A stretch of 64,000 nt of DNA from Phytophthora sp. 'mugwort' (lineage: Eukaryota > Oomycota > Peronosporomycetes > Peronosporales > Peronosporaceae). The notes beneath the pieces were generated by a model that was not told the DNA's origin, searched no databases, and saw only the letters and a program-made list of their open reading frames with translations. A program made the translations under genes and the position numbers. Where the stretch lies: positions 6,200,001 to 6,264,000 of the forward strand of contig JAUCEF010000007.1 of NCBI GenBank assembly GCA_033558025.1, written 5' to 3'. Shown here piece by piece: positions 1-11,816 of this stretch (positions are counted from its first letter, which is position 1; the number at the start of each line of letters is the position of its first letter).

Positions 1-229
1 CTACCCGTCGTTTTGCTTTTCAGACGGTCAGTGAAGCCGGATCTCTCATTTTCCGAAAAGGAAAATGAAAAGCGGCTCCTTTTCCTGGACAATACGATGC
101 TTGGGTCAATGCCGTACGTTCAGGTTCAGCAGTATGATTGGCCCGAAACCCGAGGTCTGTTAGGACGGTCGACTCCGTAGTGTTGTTGGCTGCACTAACC
201 CTCTGTAGTCAACCATTGCAAAATTTAGC

Positions 230-445
230 GCTGCCACCTTATATTAGTAGTAACTTTCAGAACATTACGTGTACGTGTTTTTTTAGTGTATGCTAATTAT
301 TATCTTAATTCAATATCGAGAGTAGGCGTAGACGTTTCTAAACGTTTCTAATATCAAGCCGTTTGCTTTCGTCGACGCAGCCATTCGATAGGATTAGAGC
401 ACAAGGAATGGGCGAATGCGTTACACGTTGTCGCATACTACTCCC
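230..445 (+). repeat. Left long terminal inverted repeat of a ~5.5-kb element
   Basis: About 215 bases here match the reverse complement of 5550-5760. Shared blocks include GTAGTAACTTTCAGAACATT, the AAACGTTTCTAA region and GCGTTACACGTTGTCGCAT. The match begins near a GCCACCTT / GGCACTTT pair and fades near 445. I could not find a convincing target-site duplication, so the exact ends are uncertain. The length of the inverted ends suggests a Mutator-like or foldback-type DNA element. Confidence 0.75.
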
Positions 446-1000
446 TTCCAGAACAAGGTGCGATATTAAGTTCATTTGAACCACAACAAGGTGGGCCTTA
501 ATACCAAAAGACGCGACGTACCGCCACCATTCGCTTCATGTGCGCAGCTCCACAAAGCGCCAAGTTTTGGCGCCAACCTGGTGAAAAGCGTGAGTGGCGT
601 TCTTCTTCTACAATGAAAATTGACTGCCATTGCAAGATTTCGCCCCTCCCGACCAACTTGAACCAACATCATTAACCATGACTTGGTCCACACCACTCAG
701 GACCACGCTACCCATGCCCGCGTTGGTCTCAACCTCGTATGCACCGGACTTGACCGCGTCCGTGCACAACTCGACCAACGCGCTGGCGCCCTACTTGACC
801 GCCGGGCCTGTACTGGACCGACCATCGCGCCCATGCTGCACTCACCCAACGCGTCATTCTGGACTCGACCACCGCGCCGTCGCACTACTCGTCCACCGCG
901 CCCATGCTGCGCCCGACCACCGCGCCCATGCTGGACTCGACCACCGCGTACGCGCTGGCCTCCACCACAGACGCGCTGAGGTCGCCACGGACTCGACCAT

Positions 1001-2352
1001 GTGCACATGCCGTTATCCATTGGGTTCACGAACATGACACTCTTCGAGAGGGTGGGAGAGGACGTAGCTCCGGTTGAAACAACCATGCTGACCGATGCAG
1101 ATATGCCTGCTTGCGACCGCTCCCGTCGCCGCACCCGCAACCTTATAGCGGATAAGTTGGACCAGGTGGTCCAGTGTCTACTGACGCGTCTAAGGAATGA
1201 GTCGCCACGGAAAGGGGCCAAGGCTGAGGTAGCTACACACCTTCACCTGCATGTCAAGACGGTGTGCCGTATCTGGAAGCGTGCAGAACGCGAGATGCAG
1301 CGATCAGGGTCTACCGCGTCGTTTCCCGTAAACACAACAGCGGGGGTCGGCACCGAGACCATAGCCAAGCCCTCGAGGCTCTATGGCAGACACCTCTTGC
1401 TCGACCCTCGACTATTCGTTCTGCGGCTGAAGCTTGTAGCCTTCCTCCGACAACGCGTTTTCGGGAGTTAAAGCGCGGAAGTCTGCGCTCCCATAACAGT
1501 GTGGTCCGCCCACTGCTGACCGATAGAAACAAGCGAACGCGGCTGGTATGTACAACACTGTGCATCTGGATGAAAAGATTTTCTACATTACAGAGCCGCA
1601 GTGGCGCTTCCTGTTGCTGCCAGATGAACCTGTACCGACGCGACGCGTGAAGGGCAAGCGTTTCGTGATTCGTGTGATGATGTTAGCGGCCATCAATAGG
1701 CCTCATTACACCGCTGGAAAAAGTTTTGACGGGAAGCTCGGAATTTGGGCCTTTACGAAGCAAGTGGCTGCTAACGGTCTAGCGCGCGTCGACCTGCTGG
1801 AACGCTCGAGAAGGAGGTCTCAGTGACTAAGGACGCCTATCGCGAGAAGCTGGTGACGAGAGTGCTGCCGTCAATTTGTGCAGGATGGCCAACCGACGGG
1901 CGGGTGATCCTTCAGCACGACAACGCTCCCGCACACATCCCCCGTCCGACCATGATTTCGCTGTTGCTGTTGAGCGCTGCAATAGGCAGGTGGAGCTGCG
2001 ATGTCAACCTCCTAACAGCCCCGACATGAATTGGTGTAACCTTGGAGTTTTTACAGCGATCCAGTCTCGGCAGAGGAAGAAGACAGCTCGCAGCCTCGAT
2101 GGCCTCATCGCGGCCACGACGGAAGCGTATTGGGAGCTGCCACTCCGTGTGTTGAATGCTGCATTCTTAACGTTGCAGAGCTGTATGGACTTGTGCATCC
2201 AGGCCGAAGGAGACAATGACTTCAAGCCACCTCACATGGGAAAACAGCGACTGGAGCGGGAGGGCAGACTCCCTACGCGTCTTTTGTGCTCGCCAAAGAC
2301 AGCTGAACTCACCGCAGCATTGCCCCCGCCCAGCAGACAACACTATAGTTAG
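1001..2352 (+). pseudogene. Tc1/mariner-type (DDxD) transposase, degenerate
   Basis: Four overlapping reading frames together resemble one Tc1/mariner transposase. The N-terminal part (1001-1471) is a helix-turn-helix region rich in basic residues. The catalytic core follows in other frames: VHLDEK (first Asp, near 1560), QHDNAPAH (second Asp, near 1915) and NSPDMNWCNLGVF (near 2025), where the expected third acidic residue reads as Asn. At least three frameshifts separate these blocks, so the gene is dead. It lies inside the long-inverted-repeat structure 230-5760 and just upstream of the CRN relic. The family call rests on the order and spacing of the catalytic motifs. Confidence 0.7.
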
Positions 2353-2689
2353 TTCAGGTAAGACTTGGGAGCTCATGTTCTGGAACAATATAAAACGTTC
2401 AATGGAGCTATTAATCTGGAATGGAGTAGTATAGCGAGAAATGCAAGAAATGTGACTTTAATCAACGACGAATTCTTTCAGGGTATTGAATTTATAGTAT
2501 GGATCGCCTCTGTTATCAAAAGCTTTTTGTTAAGTTTAGGTTAATATCGGCTTGAGGAGGGTATAAATCGATAATAGCAATGTGGCCATCACTCAGCAGT
2601 CGTAAAGGAAGATGCAAATCTGAGTATTAAACCTCAGCTGAGGTTATTTCGCGAGTTCTTTGACAGTCATTTTCAAATTTGCTGCGGCA

Positions 2690-4832
2690 ATGACGCATGA
2701 AGTGTGGTTCCAGCTGGTGGATGGAGAAGGCAACGCATCGGCGCAATCGGCTCAGCCGACTGCGTTGATTGCGCTGACGATGCCAAGGTGTTTCGACTCC
2801 GAGATGCAGTGATGGTGAAATACAGCGACAGTCACCTCGCAGGCATTGCCGTGTGCGACCTCAAAGTCTTCGAGAACCGGGCGGCGACGGAGGCATTGGC
2901 GAAGATGCGTTGATTGGGTCGCTTGGTGGTTCAAAGGAAGACGCGCTCATTGTGCAAGTGCCGACGCAGCGTCAAGTGGATACCGTTTCGAAGGAGCCAA
3001 GAAATTGGTACGAGAGGACGGAGAAGCCCATACACGTGAATTTTTAAAAAGAGCTCGTCGTGATTACGACATTGCATCAGCCACCGCGGCAAAAACGTTG
3101 ATTAGCGCGATTCAGGGGTGCAACTGGGACGCGATTTTCGCAATTGATTCCGTCGTAAAGTTGCCATTCCCGTCGTTATTAATTCACCGAATCCCTTCGA
3201 GCTCAATGAGCGTGCTTTTTTGAGTATCAAGCCAGGTTGGAGTTGGAACCGTTGTATGAAAAAATTGTGACACAATGGTTAGACCAGCGGTCTATTACGG
3301 TGAATGTGCCGGGGACGATTGGGTATGACAAGTCGCACATGCTGGCTGTGTTGGTGCTGCTACTGCTGATGGAGCCAATCCAGTCCAAATTCGGATCTGA
3401 GTCATTCGTGTGCTACATTTCCGATTGTAGGGAATTGTTGGCTGGGGAACACGCTGTTGTGACCATTCTGAAGCGAGATATCTCGGTAAACATGCCGGAT
3501 TTTATCGGGCCCATCGACACAATCGCAGACGTCCACAGAGTACTGCGTGATCGACACGTGATTCTTGTAGCCGACCAATGGAACTGGATCGACGATGAAG
3601 AAACGAGTTGCCAAACGGCACGGGACCGTTTAAGATCATGTATGGGCACCTCTGTCGCTGTTGAGATTCACGGAATGTCGATGAACGCAAAAACGTAGCG
3701 TGCACTATTACCCAAGCAAACCAGTGCTGATAACAACATCTTCTACGGGGGTTACAACGACGACGAGTTTGGCGTCTGGCTGCAGCATCATCCGGCTTTT
3801 TTCACCGAGCCCGAGGATGAACTTGCGCTCTTGACTGGGAAAGTCCCTCTGTTGCTGTCTGTGTTTTCTTGTGTTTATCGTGATCATGACTTTTGGGAAC
3901 ACATTGTGCAGCGTGCCCAGCAACACGAGATTGTAGAAGGTTGGATGGAATTGTTTGCAAAACCATTTTTTCTTTCTTAAGTAAAAATATATATGCACCC
4001 ACTGACGGGGATCAAGTGTGGAAGGTGTGTACGTTATCAGCCGTTCGGCTGGTGGAGCCCGAGATTGTGGATTCTCGCTTCTTCTATGATGATCGCACGT
4101 TTGGGTTCTGTGCCACGATGAAATCGTACGGCGATTAATCTATCGTATATGGTCGATGAAAGCTGCGGCTGATTGTTTGCGACGCGATGACCCGCCCTTT
4201 TATCGCATTTACTAAACCGATCAGTTTTTGGCTTCAATGTAGAAGAAATCATCAAGGCCCAAATATGCCTTCAAGGTGTAGTCGGAAAATATCCCCGACC
4301 CAAGGATTGGACCATTAAGAGAATTCGCTTCGCCCCTGGAACCAAAAAAATCAATGCTCAGCCTGGCGATCCAAAAGAGGGGAACTAAGTCGTGGTGGAT
4401 TCTCTTGGACCCTCTGATTTTCAATTATGCTGGCATCGATATGATTCTGGTTACTACCACGATGCTTGTCGGCATCAATGTGACGATTGCCAAGACGCAT
4501 AAGTCGTTGGCTCCATTTTTCAAGTTGTGGAGACCGCTTGCGGAAGCGAAAAATCTGGCAATCAAAGGGTTATTTGTTGCCCCAGTAACTTTTTTCATGA
4601 GGAGGAAAATGTTGGCACCGCCTTCTTGAAAGATGTATACCACGAGTTTTGGAAAGCGATCAAGAATGATGCGATGCAACCACCCATTCAAGGTTCTACT
4701 GCAACTGCAAGACTGGTTGTGGTACGACACGATGCGGTTGTCAAAGACGTGGGAAGTTGTGTAATCAATTTTGCGGGTGTCAAACGTGTCAGAACATGTA
4801 AGAGCCCAGATGTAAACCAATTGCCCGATTAA
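2690..4832 (+). pseudogene. Crinkler (CRN) effector-like pseudogene with P-loop NTPase domain
   Basis: CRN proteins are modular oomycete effectors with a ubiquitin-like N-terminal header and variable C-terminal domains. From an ATG at 2690 the sequence reads VWFQLVDGEGN, then after a frameshift VDCADDAKVFRLRDAV, then after another IGSLGGSKEDALIVQVP. This order is typical of the CRN header. Downstream, around 3190-3700, is a degraded P-loop NTPase: NPFELNERAF, a Walker A-like GTIGYDKSHM in which the second conserved Gly has become Asp, and a Walker B-like HVILVADQWN. Weaker pieces of the C-terminal region follow to 4832. Several frameshifts and stops show it is not functional. No signal peptide is visible. 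The whole relic lies between the inverted repeats at 230-445 and 5550-5760. Confidence 0.65.
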
Positions 4833-5549
4833 AGTTGTACCCACTCAAGGTTCCACATGCCTCTGTGCGCAAAGTTTGATACGAGGGCATACGGGTAATT
4901 GGGAAATCGTGCAAATTTTTTTGTGAGTGCATGCGTGTTTGAACAACACAACTTCAACGTCATGAGCACAATATTTTGGCTGTTCAAGATGCTAAAATTT
5001 TACATCAAAGAATCAGGCCGTACAGACCGTTGCGAATAGAGCATCCTTGTCGTACAGAATAACGTTAGTCTCTTTTTGTCTCAATTCGATTTTGCTATAT
5101 GATCGGCATTATTTGGGTAAGCAACCATAGCCTATTTTATGTTACAGAGAGAAAAAAATCCATCATTCGTGGATGTACATTGAAGTGAATTGTACGAATG
5201 GTGACCAACGTGTCTACCCGATCACAAATGCTTTTTGTCGTGAGTTGTGTAGTCCACTACCAGCTGCATGAATACATCATAAGCTTAGTCCCAGCAAGTT
5301 GGGGTTACTTTGCTCGCGCAGCGATTTCCAATCGCTCACAAAATGTTCACCACATCCGGCAACCTATGCAAAGTACAGTACAGATACAACTTGCACACAC
5401 GAGATATGATATCCTTGTTAATTCGTTAATTTTATTTTCCACTGTACTATCTAAAGCTATTATCGAATCCTTGTTTATATACTTAGTAGTTTATCCTTTA
5501 GGATTGACTTATTTTAACTTTGACTCGATGTTGATGATCTATAGCTTAT
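4833..5549. other. AT-rich interval without a recognisable gene
   Basis: The interval lies between the CRN relic and the right inverted repeat. A 121-codon open frame (5198-5563, plus) has no motif I recognise, is AT-rich and runs into the repeat, so I treat it as chance. Confidence 0.4.
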
Positions 5550-5760
5550 GCGACAACGTGTAACGCATTAAGTCTATCCTCTGTTCTAATACTATGGAAT
5601 CGCTGTGTCGTCGAAAACAACAGCTGGATATTAGAAATGTTTAGAAACGTTTATACCTACTCTTGATACAAAATTAAGGTAAGAATTATCGAAAATTAGA
5701 AAAACGTATACGTAATGTTCTGAAAGTTACTACTGCACATACATCAAAGTGCCATGGTTC
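5550..5760 (-). repeat. Right long terminal inverted repeat of the ~5.5-kb element
   Basis: This is the reverse-complement partner of 230-445. On the minus strand it carries the same ordered blocks: GTAGTAACTTTCAGAACATT, the AAACGTTTCTAA region and GCGTTACACGTTGTCGCAT. Substitutions and small indels are scattered along it, so the insertion is old. Confidence 0.75.
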
Positions 5761-5939
5761 TCAGTTAACACTCACATTCAAGTGGGTTTATTTTGATTGC
5801 GCAGATTTATTAGGCGAAATGCCGTTTTAATTTCTTACACAAACATACAGGCTTGTTCAGAGTGCATGAATTCCTGTTAAGTACGTGTCACTTCAAGTTA
5901 GATACTAGAATTCGCATTCAGCGGCCTGCTGCAGCGAAA

Positions 5940-6279
5940 TACGCCGACGGGGCTGTGCTTCAATTCTCATCAGTTGCCGAAGAAAAAGGCAACTAAAACG
6001 ACAATCATCAGCCCTGGTGGAGCAGTCCTCAACTTGCTGCGAATCCACGCGCCATCTCTAGCCCCGCGTCATTCAGCACAAGTCGTTCTGGCAACAGTAG
6101 AGGATGTGTTGGCCGAGCTATTTAATATCTCTGATTTTATAAAGTTTTACATAAAATCGACTCGAAGATGACTTGGCAGCGAGTTGCAGAGGAATCAATG
6201 AGCAACATGATCGCAATTCCATGAACAAGCTCCACTCCAAGGTCGCAATCTCTGACGGCCAGAAAACCGCCTAGAAATA
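5940..6279 (+). pseudogene. Possible histone H2A-like relic(s)
   Basis: Near 5945-6000 the translation contains GAVL followed, after a shift, by LPKKKATK. This resembles the C-terminal end of H2A (GGVLPNI...LLPKK). Further on, 6230-6275 reads NKLHSKVAISDG, which resembles the H2A docking region (LNKLL..VTIA.GG). The segment between (about 6030-6130) has an H2A-like helix pattern, LLRI...SAQVVLATVEDVLAEL. The order suggests one or two heavily decayed H2A copies. The call rests on short patches and could be wrong. Confidence 0.35.
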
Positions 6280-8299
6280 TATCGATGCAGATGTTTCAGC
6301 ACTTAAATATTGTTATACTAAACTTAATTTATTTGTGGATATGCACAAGCTCAATAAAATAGTATTGTTATACTAAAACTAATAACGGAGCATCTCGGTC
6401 GCATTGCAGCGTCGAGTTGCTCAGGGGGCCGACATCCGTCAACGGCTTCGCCATTGCAGTTCGACGTCCCCGCCAAGCTGAGCACTCATGAATTATTCTA
6501 CTACCTCTGTAGAAAAAATCTACTTCATAAGATCGCAGTGGGAGGTAAAATTGCGGTTATGTCGGCCGCCAACTCCCACTGCCACACTAAGCAATAGCAG
6601 CGGATACTACGGTAGGTGGGCGTCGCGCGCTAGACGACGACGCTAAGCACAAACACCACGTGCTCCACGATTTTGGTCGCCGAGCACCTGCCATCAGTGA
6701 AGGCAGCTCCCTGTCTGTCATGATAACGAGATCGCTGGAGGACATGCCCGCGGTCGATGCATGCAGGGTCCGGCAGATCATACCCGTGAAGATATCAAGA
6801 GCTCAGTACTATCATGTTCAGATCGTGTTCCTGAGAGGAATGAGTTTTCCGGCCACCTGGGTCGCGTCTAGTTGCCGTGCACGTTCTCGCTGTTGACCCA
6901 ATCAGCGTAGGATTACGGGGTGGGAACCAGCACGATGCCAAATTCGGCGATCAAGCCTCGCCCAAGTCCGCAGAGACCTGATCCTGCATGGACGGGTCTA
7001 TAACGGAGAAGAAGACGCTGGGCGCCGCCAAATATATCACCGAGGACGAGCACGACACGGGCGCCTTGTGGATGCAGTTTGTTTGTTCAAATCCGCGAGT
7101 TGTTGCGATCATTGCCGCTATCTCACCCTTAATTGCGACTATGAACGCTAACTTCCTGCTATAAACCGTAGCTATTCCCAGGGCTAGGTGGCGTTTTGGT
7201 CGTGGCTCACACCTGCTAACCTGTAACAAGTTACCTATAGTCACGTACTGGGTCTCTGCTCCTGCGGATTAAGCGTTTAGTATGGGAGCTAAATCGTGTA
7301 CCCTCATTTAACGGCATACACGGGGTGCCCTAATTCGACTGGATACAAAACATTGATCCCACACGTCTCATATTCTTTGAGGAGTTCGTGAGCAGAGGCT
7401 TTCTGCGAAAAACGTGCCCCCCTGGCAAACGATTGTAGATGTCAACCCTAACCGTTCATGTCTCTTCAGTAGAGGTAAGCAAATTGAGGTAAGAAATACC
7501 ATAAAACGGAGATATACGATTGTAAATGGGGACTTCGTCCCCAATAATAAGCTCAATAAAATTTGATACTGTCCCAGTAATATCAATATAATACCGGTTT
7601 TGAAGAATGCTGCGGAAAATGCAATCGTTGGTAAGCAGACAACACAATGTTTGCGTTACAGTATTACATGTAGCAATAGTCTTTCATCCCAATACCTGGC
7701 CCCGATAATCAACGCACTCTTCTTCGAGATCAAAAGCCAAGGTGTTTTCCTGTTCCAGCTGTGTAGTGCTGCTTGTTCACAACAATCTGACCCGGGTAAC
7801 AGCAACCTGATGTTCCACCCCATCGCCACCCATTCTGGCTTCGAGGAGACACGACGCCTCGGTGGCGACGGAAACCGCATTCAGAGCGTCGACTTGTCTC
7901 CGAGGTAACGCAATAGCATTATCAATGGCTGCAGCGGATTGTCCAGTAGAACCTGCGGTTGGCCTAGGTGGACGGCCCTCTCACGCTCCGTGTCCTGTGT
8001 GGAATCCTGCCTTATCAAAGACGGTGAATTTGGAGATGCAGCGGCGCACGACGAAGGTGGTCACTTAACCGAAAGATGACGATAGTTGAAGGTCGTGGCT
8101 GACGTCAGACGTCAATAAGGTTGCGCGATCCCCCGACATGGTGCCAGATCGTGGGAAGCTTCGTCAGGATCAGGTCTTATTTGGTGTAGGCCCCGCCACT
8201 TGGGTGGATCCTTTATCAGCGGATCCCGGTGTGGACGGATCCGGCTGTGTACGGCATGGATTCTTGTTTAGGATCAGTATGCGCAGGCAAAGTAGGAAG
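6280..8299. other. Long interval with no recognisable gene
   Basis: Several open frames of 60-100 codons occur on both strands, for example 6951-7244 minus and 7600-7908 plus. None shows a domain, motif or composition I can assign, and they overlap each other. The stretch is most likely decayed repeats. A run of 13 G residues lies near 8307-8319. Confidence 0.4.
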
Positions 8300-8560
8300 T
8301 CAGTGGGGGGGGGGGGGATTCTTATACCGGATAAAAACATAAGCTAGATGATAGGATAAAGGCTAAACATAAATCAGATACGAGATTTAATAGCCCACGC
8401 TTTTATAAGTGATATACAACTTACACACGTGACAGTCCATTAGATAGCTTGACTAATGGCTTGTGTTCCTTGACCCTTAACCCCCACAAGATCCCGCTGT
8501 AGGAAGCTGCAAGAAATGTAAAGGAAACCCCTAAGAGGAAACAACACCCCCCAACAAGGC
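8300..8560 (-). repeat. Possible LTR-like fragment with TATA box
   Basis: Read on the minus strand, a region starting TGTTGGGGGGTGTTG near 8560 leads to a TATAAAA box (8401-8407) and an AT-rich segment ending near the G-run at 8307. This layout resembles a solo LTR promoter. No second copy was found in the window, so the assignment is tentative. Confidence 0.25.
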
Positions 8561-8614
8561 AATAACTTCGGATCCGGTATACAATACTACCAATCCAGAA
8601 GATCTACGGGCGCA

Positions 8615-8813
8615 AGGTTGCTCAAGAGCAACCTACATGTGACCCTGCGAAGGAATTGCCTCGCAGGATCTAACCTTCCAAGTCCCCACAAAGGACGTTC
8701 AAGCTTTACCTGCTACGCATCTCATGCCAACGTTTGAGCAGATCCAGCCCGCAGACGGGTACACAAAGTGAGCTCATCAGCAACCCACGGTTATCGGAGT
8801 ACCCCCTCCGATA
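8615..8813. repeat. Cluster of three perfect short hairpins
   Basis: Three perfect inverted repeats occur within 200 bases. AGGTTGCTC/GAGCAACCT (8615-8623 and 8626-8634) has a 2-base gap. CCTGCGA/TCGCAGG (8644-8650 and 8661-8667) has a 10-base loop. TATCGGAG/CTCCGATA (8792-8799 and 8806-8813) has a 6-base loop. No coding frame spans them. Their role is unknown. Confidence 0.6.
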
Positions 8814-8959
8814 CTCGGTGTCTGAGCGCAGTGTGTGCGTGAGGGATACCTGTTAATTTCTACATATCTACTCCACCACACATTCTTACGGTTGAGGCGC
8901 AGAAGATGCATCTCGGTGTCCTCAGTCATTCAAAAAGGTGAATAGTGCATACAAGGCCC

Positions 8960-9440
8960 CCAGAACGAGAAGTTAAGTCTGGCGGACCTTCGTGTGCTGC
9001 TCGACCAAGTTGTCGACGATTACCAAGACATGGCCATGCGTCTGAGCCCGAGCGCAAAAAACTTGCAGCACTTGCATTGAAAGGCGCGCTGTTGAAGGTC
9101 TTTAACGGTGGCAATCTTACAGCATCCGATGCCCGTTCGATGCATCGATTCGGTATGGAGCCAGATATTTGTACAGCAAGAGGAAGGATATTACATCGGA
9201 CAGCTACGCGAGCGAGGTCCTCCGAGGTGGTAAGAAGCAGTGGGACACCGGGGCTTCGGCAGTCCACTACAGCAAGCTGGCAAATGGCCCCCTCCTACCT
9301 CCAACACGGTAGAGAGCGCATTGCAAGCTGAATTTGACGCCCCAACGTGAGAGCATTCTGCCCGCAAGTTCGAAATGTTAGCGTTTCTACGAGCCAATCG
9401 TGGCTTGTGCGATGCAACCACGCTTACTGACGTAGATTCG
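8960..9440 (+). pseudogene. hAT transposase C-terminal fragment
   Basis: Fragments in more than one frame resemble the C-terminal part of oomycete hAT transposases. They read DLRVLLDQVVDDYQDMAMRL near 8980, LLKVFNGGNLTASDARSM near 9090, YASEVLRGGKKQWDTG near 9205, then SNTVERA and KFEMLAFLRANRGL near 9300-9410. The last two are the typical dimerisation-region motifs (serum of SN.xER and LxFLRxNR type). Stops and frameshifts interrupt the frame and the N-terminal two thirds of a transposase is absent. It is a truncated relic. Confidence 0.6.
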
Positions 9441-10095
9441 GTAACGGGTTTCAATATACTGATATTGTCCCCCTTATTATTGTAAGCTGCTGCATTGCCG
9501 TTATATTACGAGCGCAATGCAATAGATCATTGTATCGTCTGACCACTACTATTTCGTGTACGTCGTGCATGTGCTCGACCAGCTGTGTAAAATCACTCGA
9601 GAAAGTCAATAATGGGAGGGACTGGAACAAAAACAGGTCAAGCAAAGCAGTCTTTTTTTTTTTTTTTAGGGCGACGGAGGGCTGCATGATGAGGAATCTT
9701 ATTTGGTGAGATAACGATGGACAAATGATATTTGTGCACATTTAGAGTAATCGAGATGATTGTGTTTAGTTGACCAATAAACTTTTGTACAACAGTGATA
9801 ATAAAAAAACTATTTGTTAATTTCTCATTATATGCACATACGTATTCGAAGTACGTTTCGAGCTTCTGGAGATTATAGTGCTTGACTTGTTAGTTTGCAA
9901 CTGGTAAAATAGCGGATGATTAGTTGGGACACTTAGCCGACCTGCTGGAGCATAGTGCATCTGGCTAGATACGGGCAATATCTGGATTTACCGTGTTCCC
10001 TCCTATAGGATAGTGCTTTCTCAGGAGAGAAGGCTCCACGTGAAAAAGGCAGCCTCTCCCAATATACTAAGTCCTTCACCAGGATATAATCTCCT
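9441..10095. other. AT-rich interval without gene
   Basis: No coding frame of interest was found. The interval contains a run of about 17 T residues (9651-9667) and AT-rich low-complexity sequence. Confidence 0.4.
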
Positions 10096-10099
10096 TTAG

Positions 10100-11675
10100 C
10101 GAGTTACGTCGTCTTTTTCCAAGCTCTCATGCAAGCCCAAGTCACAGCATTCCGATGTCTCGTCATATGGCGCCTGCGATTCACGACCCTTATTTGGATT
10201 TACAAGTCTTTTAATGACAAGTTGTCGCCCATCTCCGATGCGTGGTATAATTAACCATGCGTGGCGCGATGTTTCGGATGAGGTTGTGGAGCGTTCTATA
10301 AGCAGCTGGGTTTTCTCCGCGCTTTCAAGATTGACATGTTGCCAGACACGACGTGTATGGTGAGCTTTTATGCACCAAGTGGAAAGCCCGTATTTCAACC
10401 GACGACCAGACTGGAGATCGAGCGATGCCAGCATCGCTCTCGGTGATGACATCGACGAGTTCACCATTTGGGATAGTAGAGATGCCGAGTAGGCAGAAAA
10501 ATAGTGTGCCATTCCAATTTGTATACCCTTCTTGACATTAGGGTATAATATAGGACTGCCGTACCGTGCACCGGACGCCTAAACATGTTACGGCGTGTAT
10601 GGCAGACAAGTACTGATGGTGCGAAGGTCTATACGACGAAGTGTTTCGACTCTGGGTCGCACTGACTAACTGTAACTAGAATACCAGCATTACATCAACC
10701 CTGGTTGCCACCTCGTAGTTGCGAGCTGGGTAGTGAGATGAACAACCGTCCAGAACTAGGACCAGCGGATGCGGTATATCGCGCGTCACCGAATCCGCAA
10801 AGGAAGCCAGGCAGGCTGCAAAACCATCCGCATTGATAAATCCCGCCGGCTACATCGTCAAAGCGGTGCCCATGACGCGGCACTCGATCAGAATTTCAGC
10901 ACTCACACGCTGACCTGGGAGAATAGCAGCGAAGGAATAGCATGGCCCGTTACGCTTGCATATGCCACTATTGTTAGATAGAAACTCGTCGTAGCATCCG
11001 TATCCCACACATTAGACGAGCCACAGACAGCAACCACGTCCTTGCTTTTATTTATTAGCACGTGTCATAAATGCGGTCTCGTCCATGTTGTATACTTGAG
11101 ATGAATGTAGCTTCTGCTCGATCACGACCTTGGCGAGCGTATTGAAGAGGTCCGTAATATCCCCGTCGGCCGCAGCGTTTCCGGTCTTTAACACTTTTTG
11201 TGCCTTCCGGGGCACCAGCAACGGAAGGCGGTCCCCATCAAGCGAGCATACCAGCCGGTCCTAACGGCATATGGCAGAGAAAGACGCTATTCTCGTTGGC
11301 CTTGCATAGAACCGCTTGGCGGTCGACCGGTCGACCGACGCGCTGCCACTCCACGACCCACTGGGCGAGCCACCGCTCCGCTTCTGCAGGAAGAAGTGGG
11401 GTTGGGCCACGGCGCTTTGGAGGGACGTTCGTGCCCTCACGCACTGCCTTAACCTTTTTGCGAAGCGTACTTTGGGGAATCGAAGTGCTGTCGGCCACTG
11501 AGTGAGACCCTTCACCACGAATTACACGCTGAACAGCAGCTTGCAGCTCGATGTCGGGGTAGTTACTTCTTGTTCCATCCATCTTGGTTTGCGTCGAGGT
11601 GGAGAATGGCGCAACAACCTCACCGTTTAGCGCCAGAGCTTCACTAAGACATTGACATGTTTTTACATATGTCAA
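10100..11675 (-). pseudogene. pogo-like (DDE_1) transposase, degenerate
   Basis: On the minus strand, 11675-11238 encodes an N-terminal region with a psq-type helix-turn-helix (ELQAAVQRVIRGEGSHSVAD, SIPQSTLRKKV) and a CENP-B-type helix-turn-helix (GPTPLLPAEAERWLAQWVVE). After frameshifts the catalytic domain appears: VYNMDETAF with the first Asp near 11080, and LVLVLDGCSSHYPA with the second Asp near 10725. The region to about 10100 continues in broken frames. This domain order is characteristic of pogo/Tigger/jerky-like elements. Multiple stops and frameshifts make it non-functional. I found no inverted ends for this copy. Confidence 0.7.
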
Positions 11676-11816
11676 CTTGTGCAGTTTTCGTATTTATTGA
11701 TTTTGATCCAAGGGCATCCTTTTAAACGAACTAAGGGGTTAAAGGATGATTCCATTAGGTGAAAATGTATGATCTAGTAAGTTGGTCCAAGCTACTAAAC
11801 TGGGTCTTTCCCTTTA

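Noticed and set aside
697..1221. 174-codon minus-strand open frame over the Tc1/mariner N-terminus
   Set aside because: It is Arg-rich low-complexity text antisense to a recognisable transposase, with no domain.
230..5760. Interpretation of the long-inverted-repeat structure as a functional transposon
   Set aside because: Both internal genes are frameshifted and no target duplication was found; only a relic can be claimed.
8300..9440. CRISPR-like array suggested by clustered hairpins
   Set aside because: The three hairpins have different sequences and there are no regular repeats or spacers.
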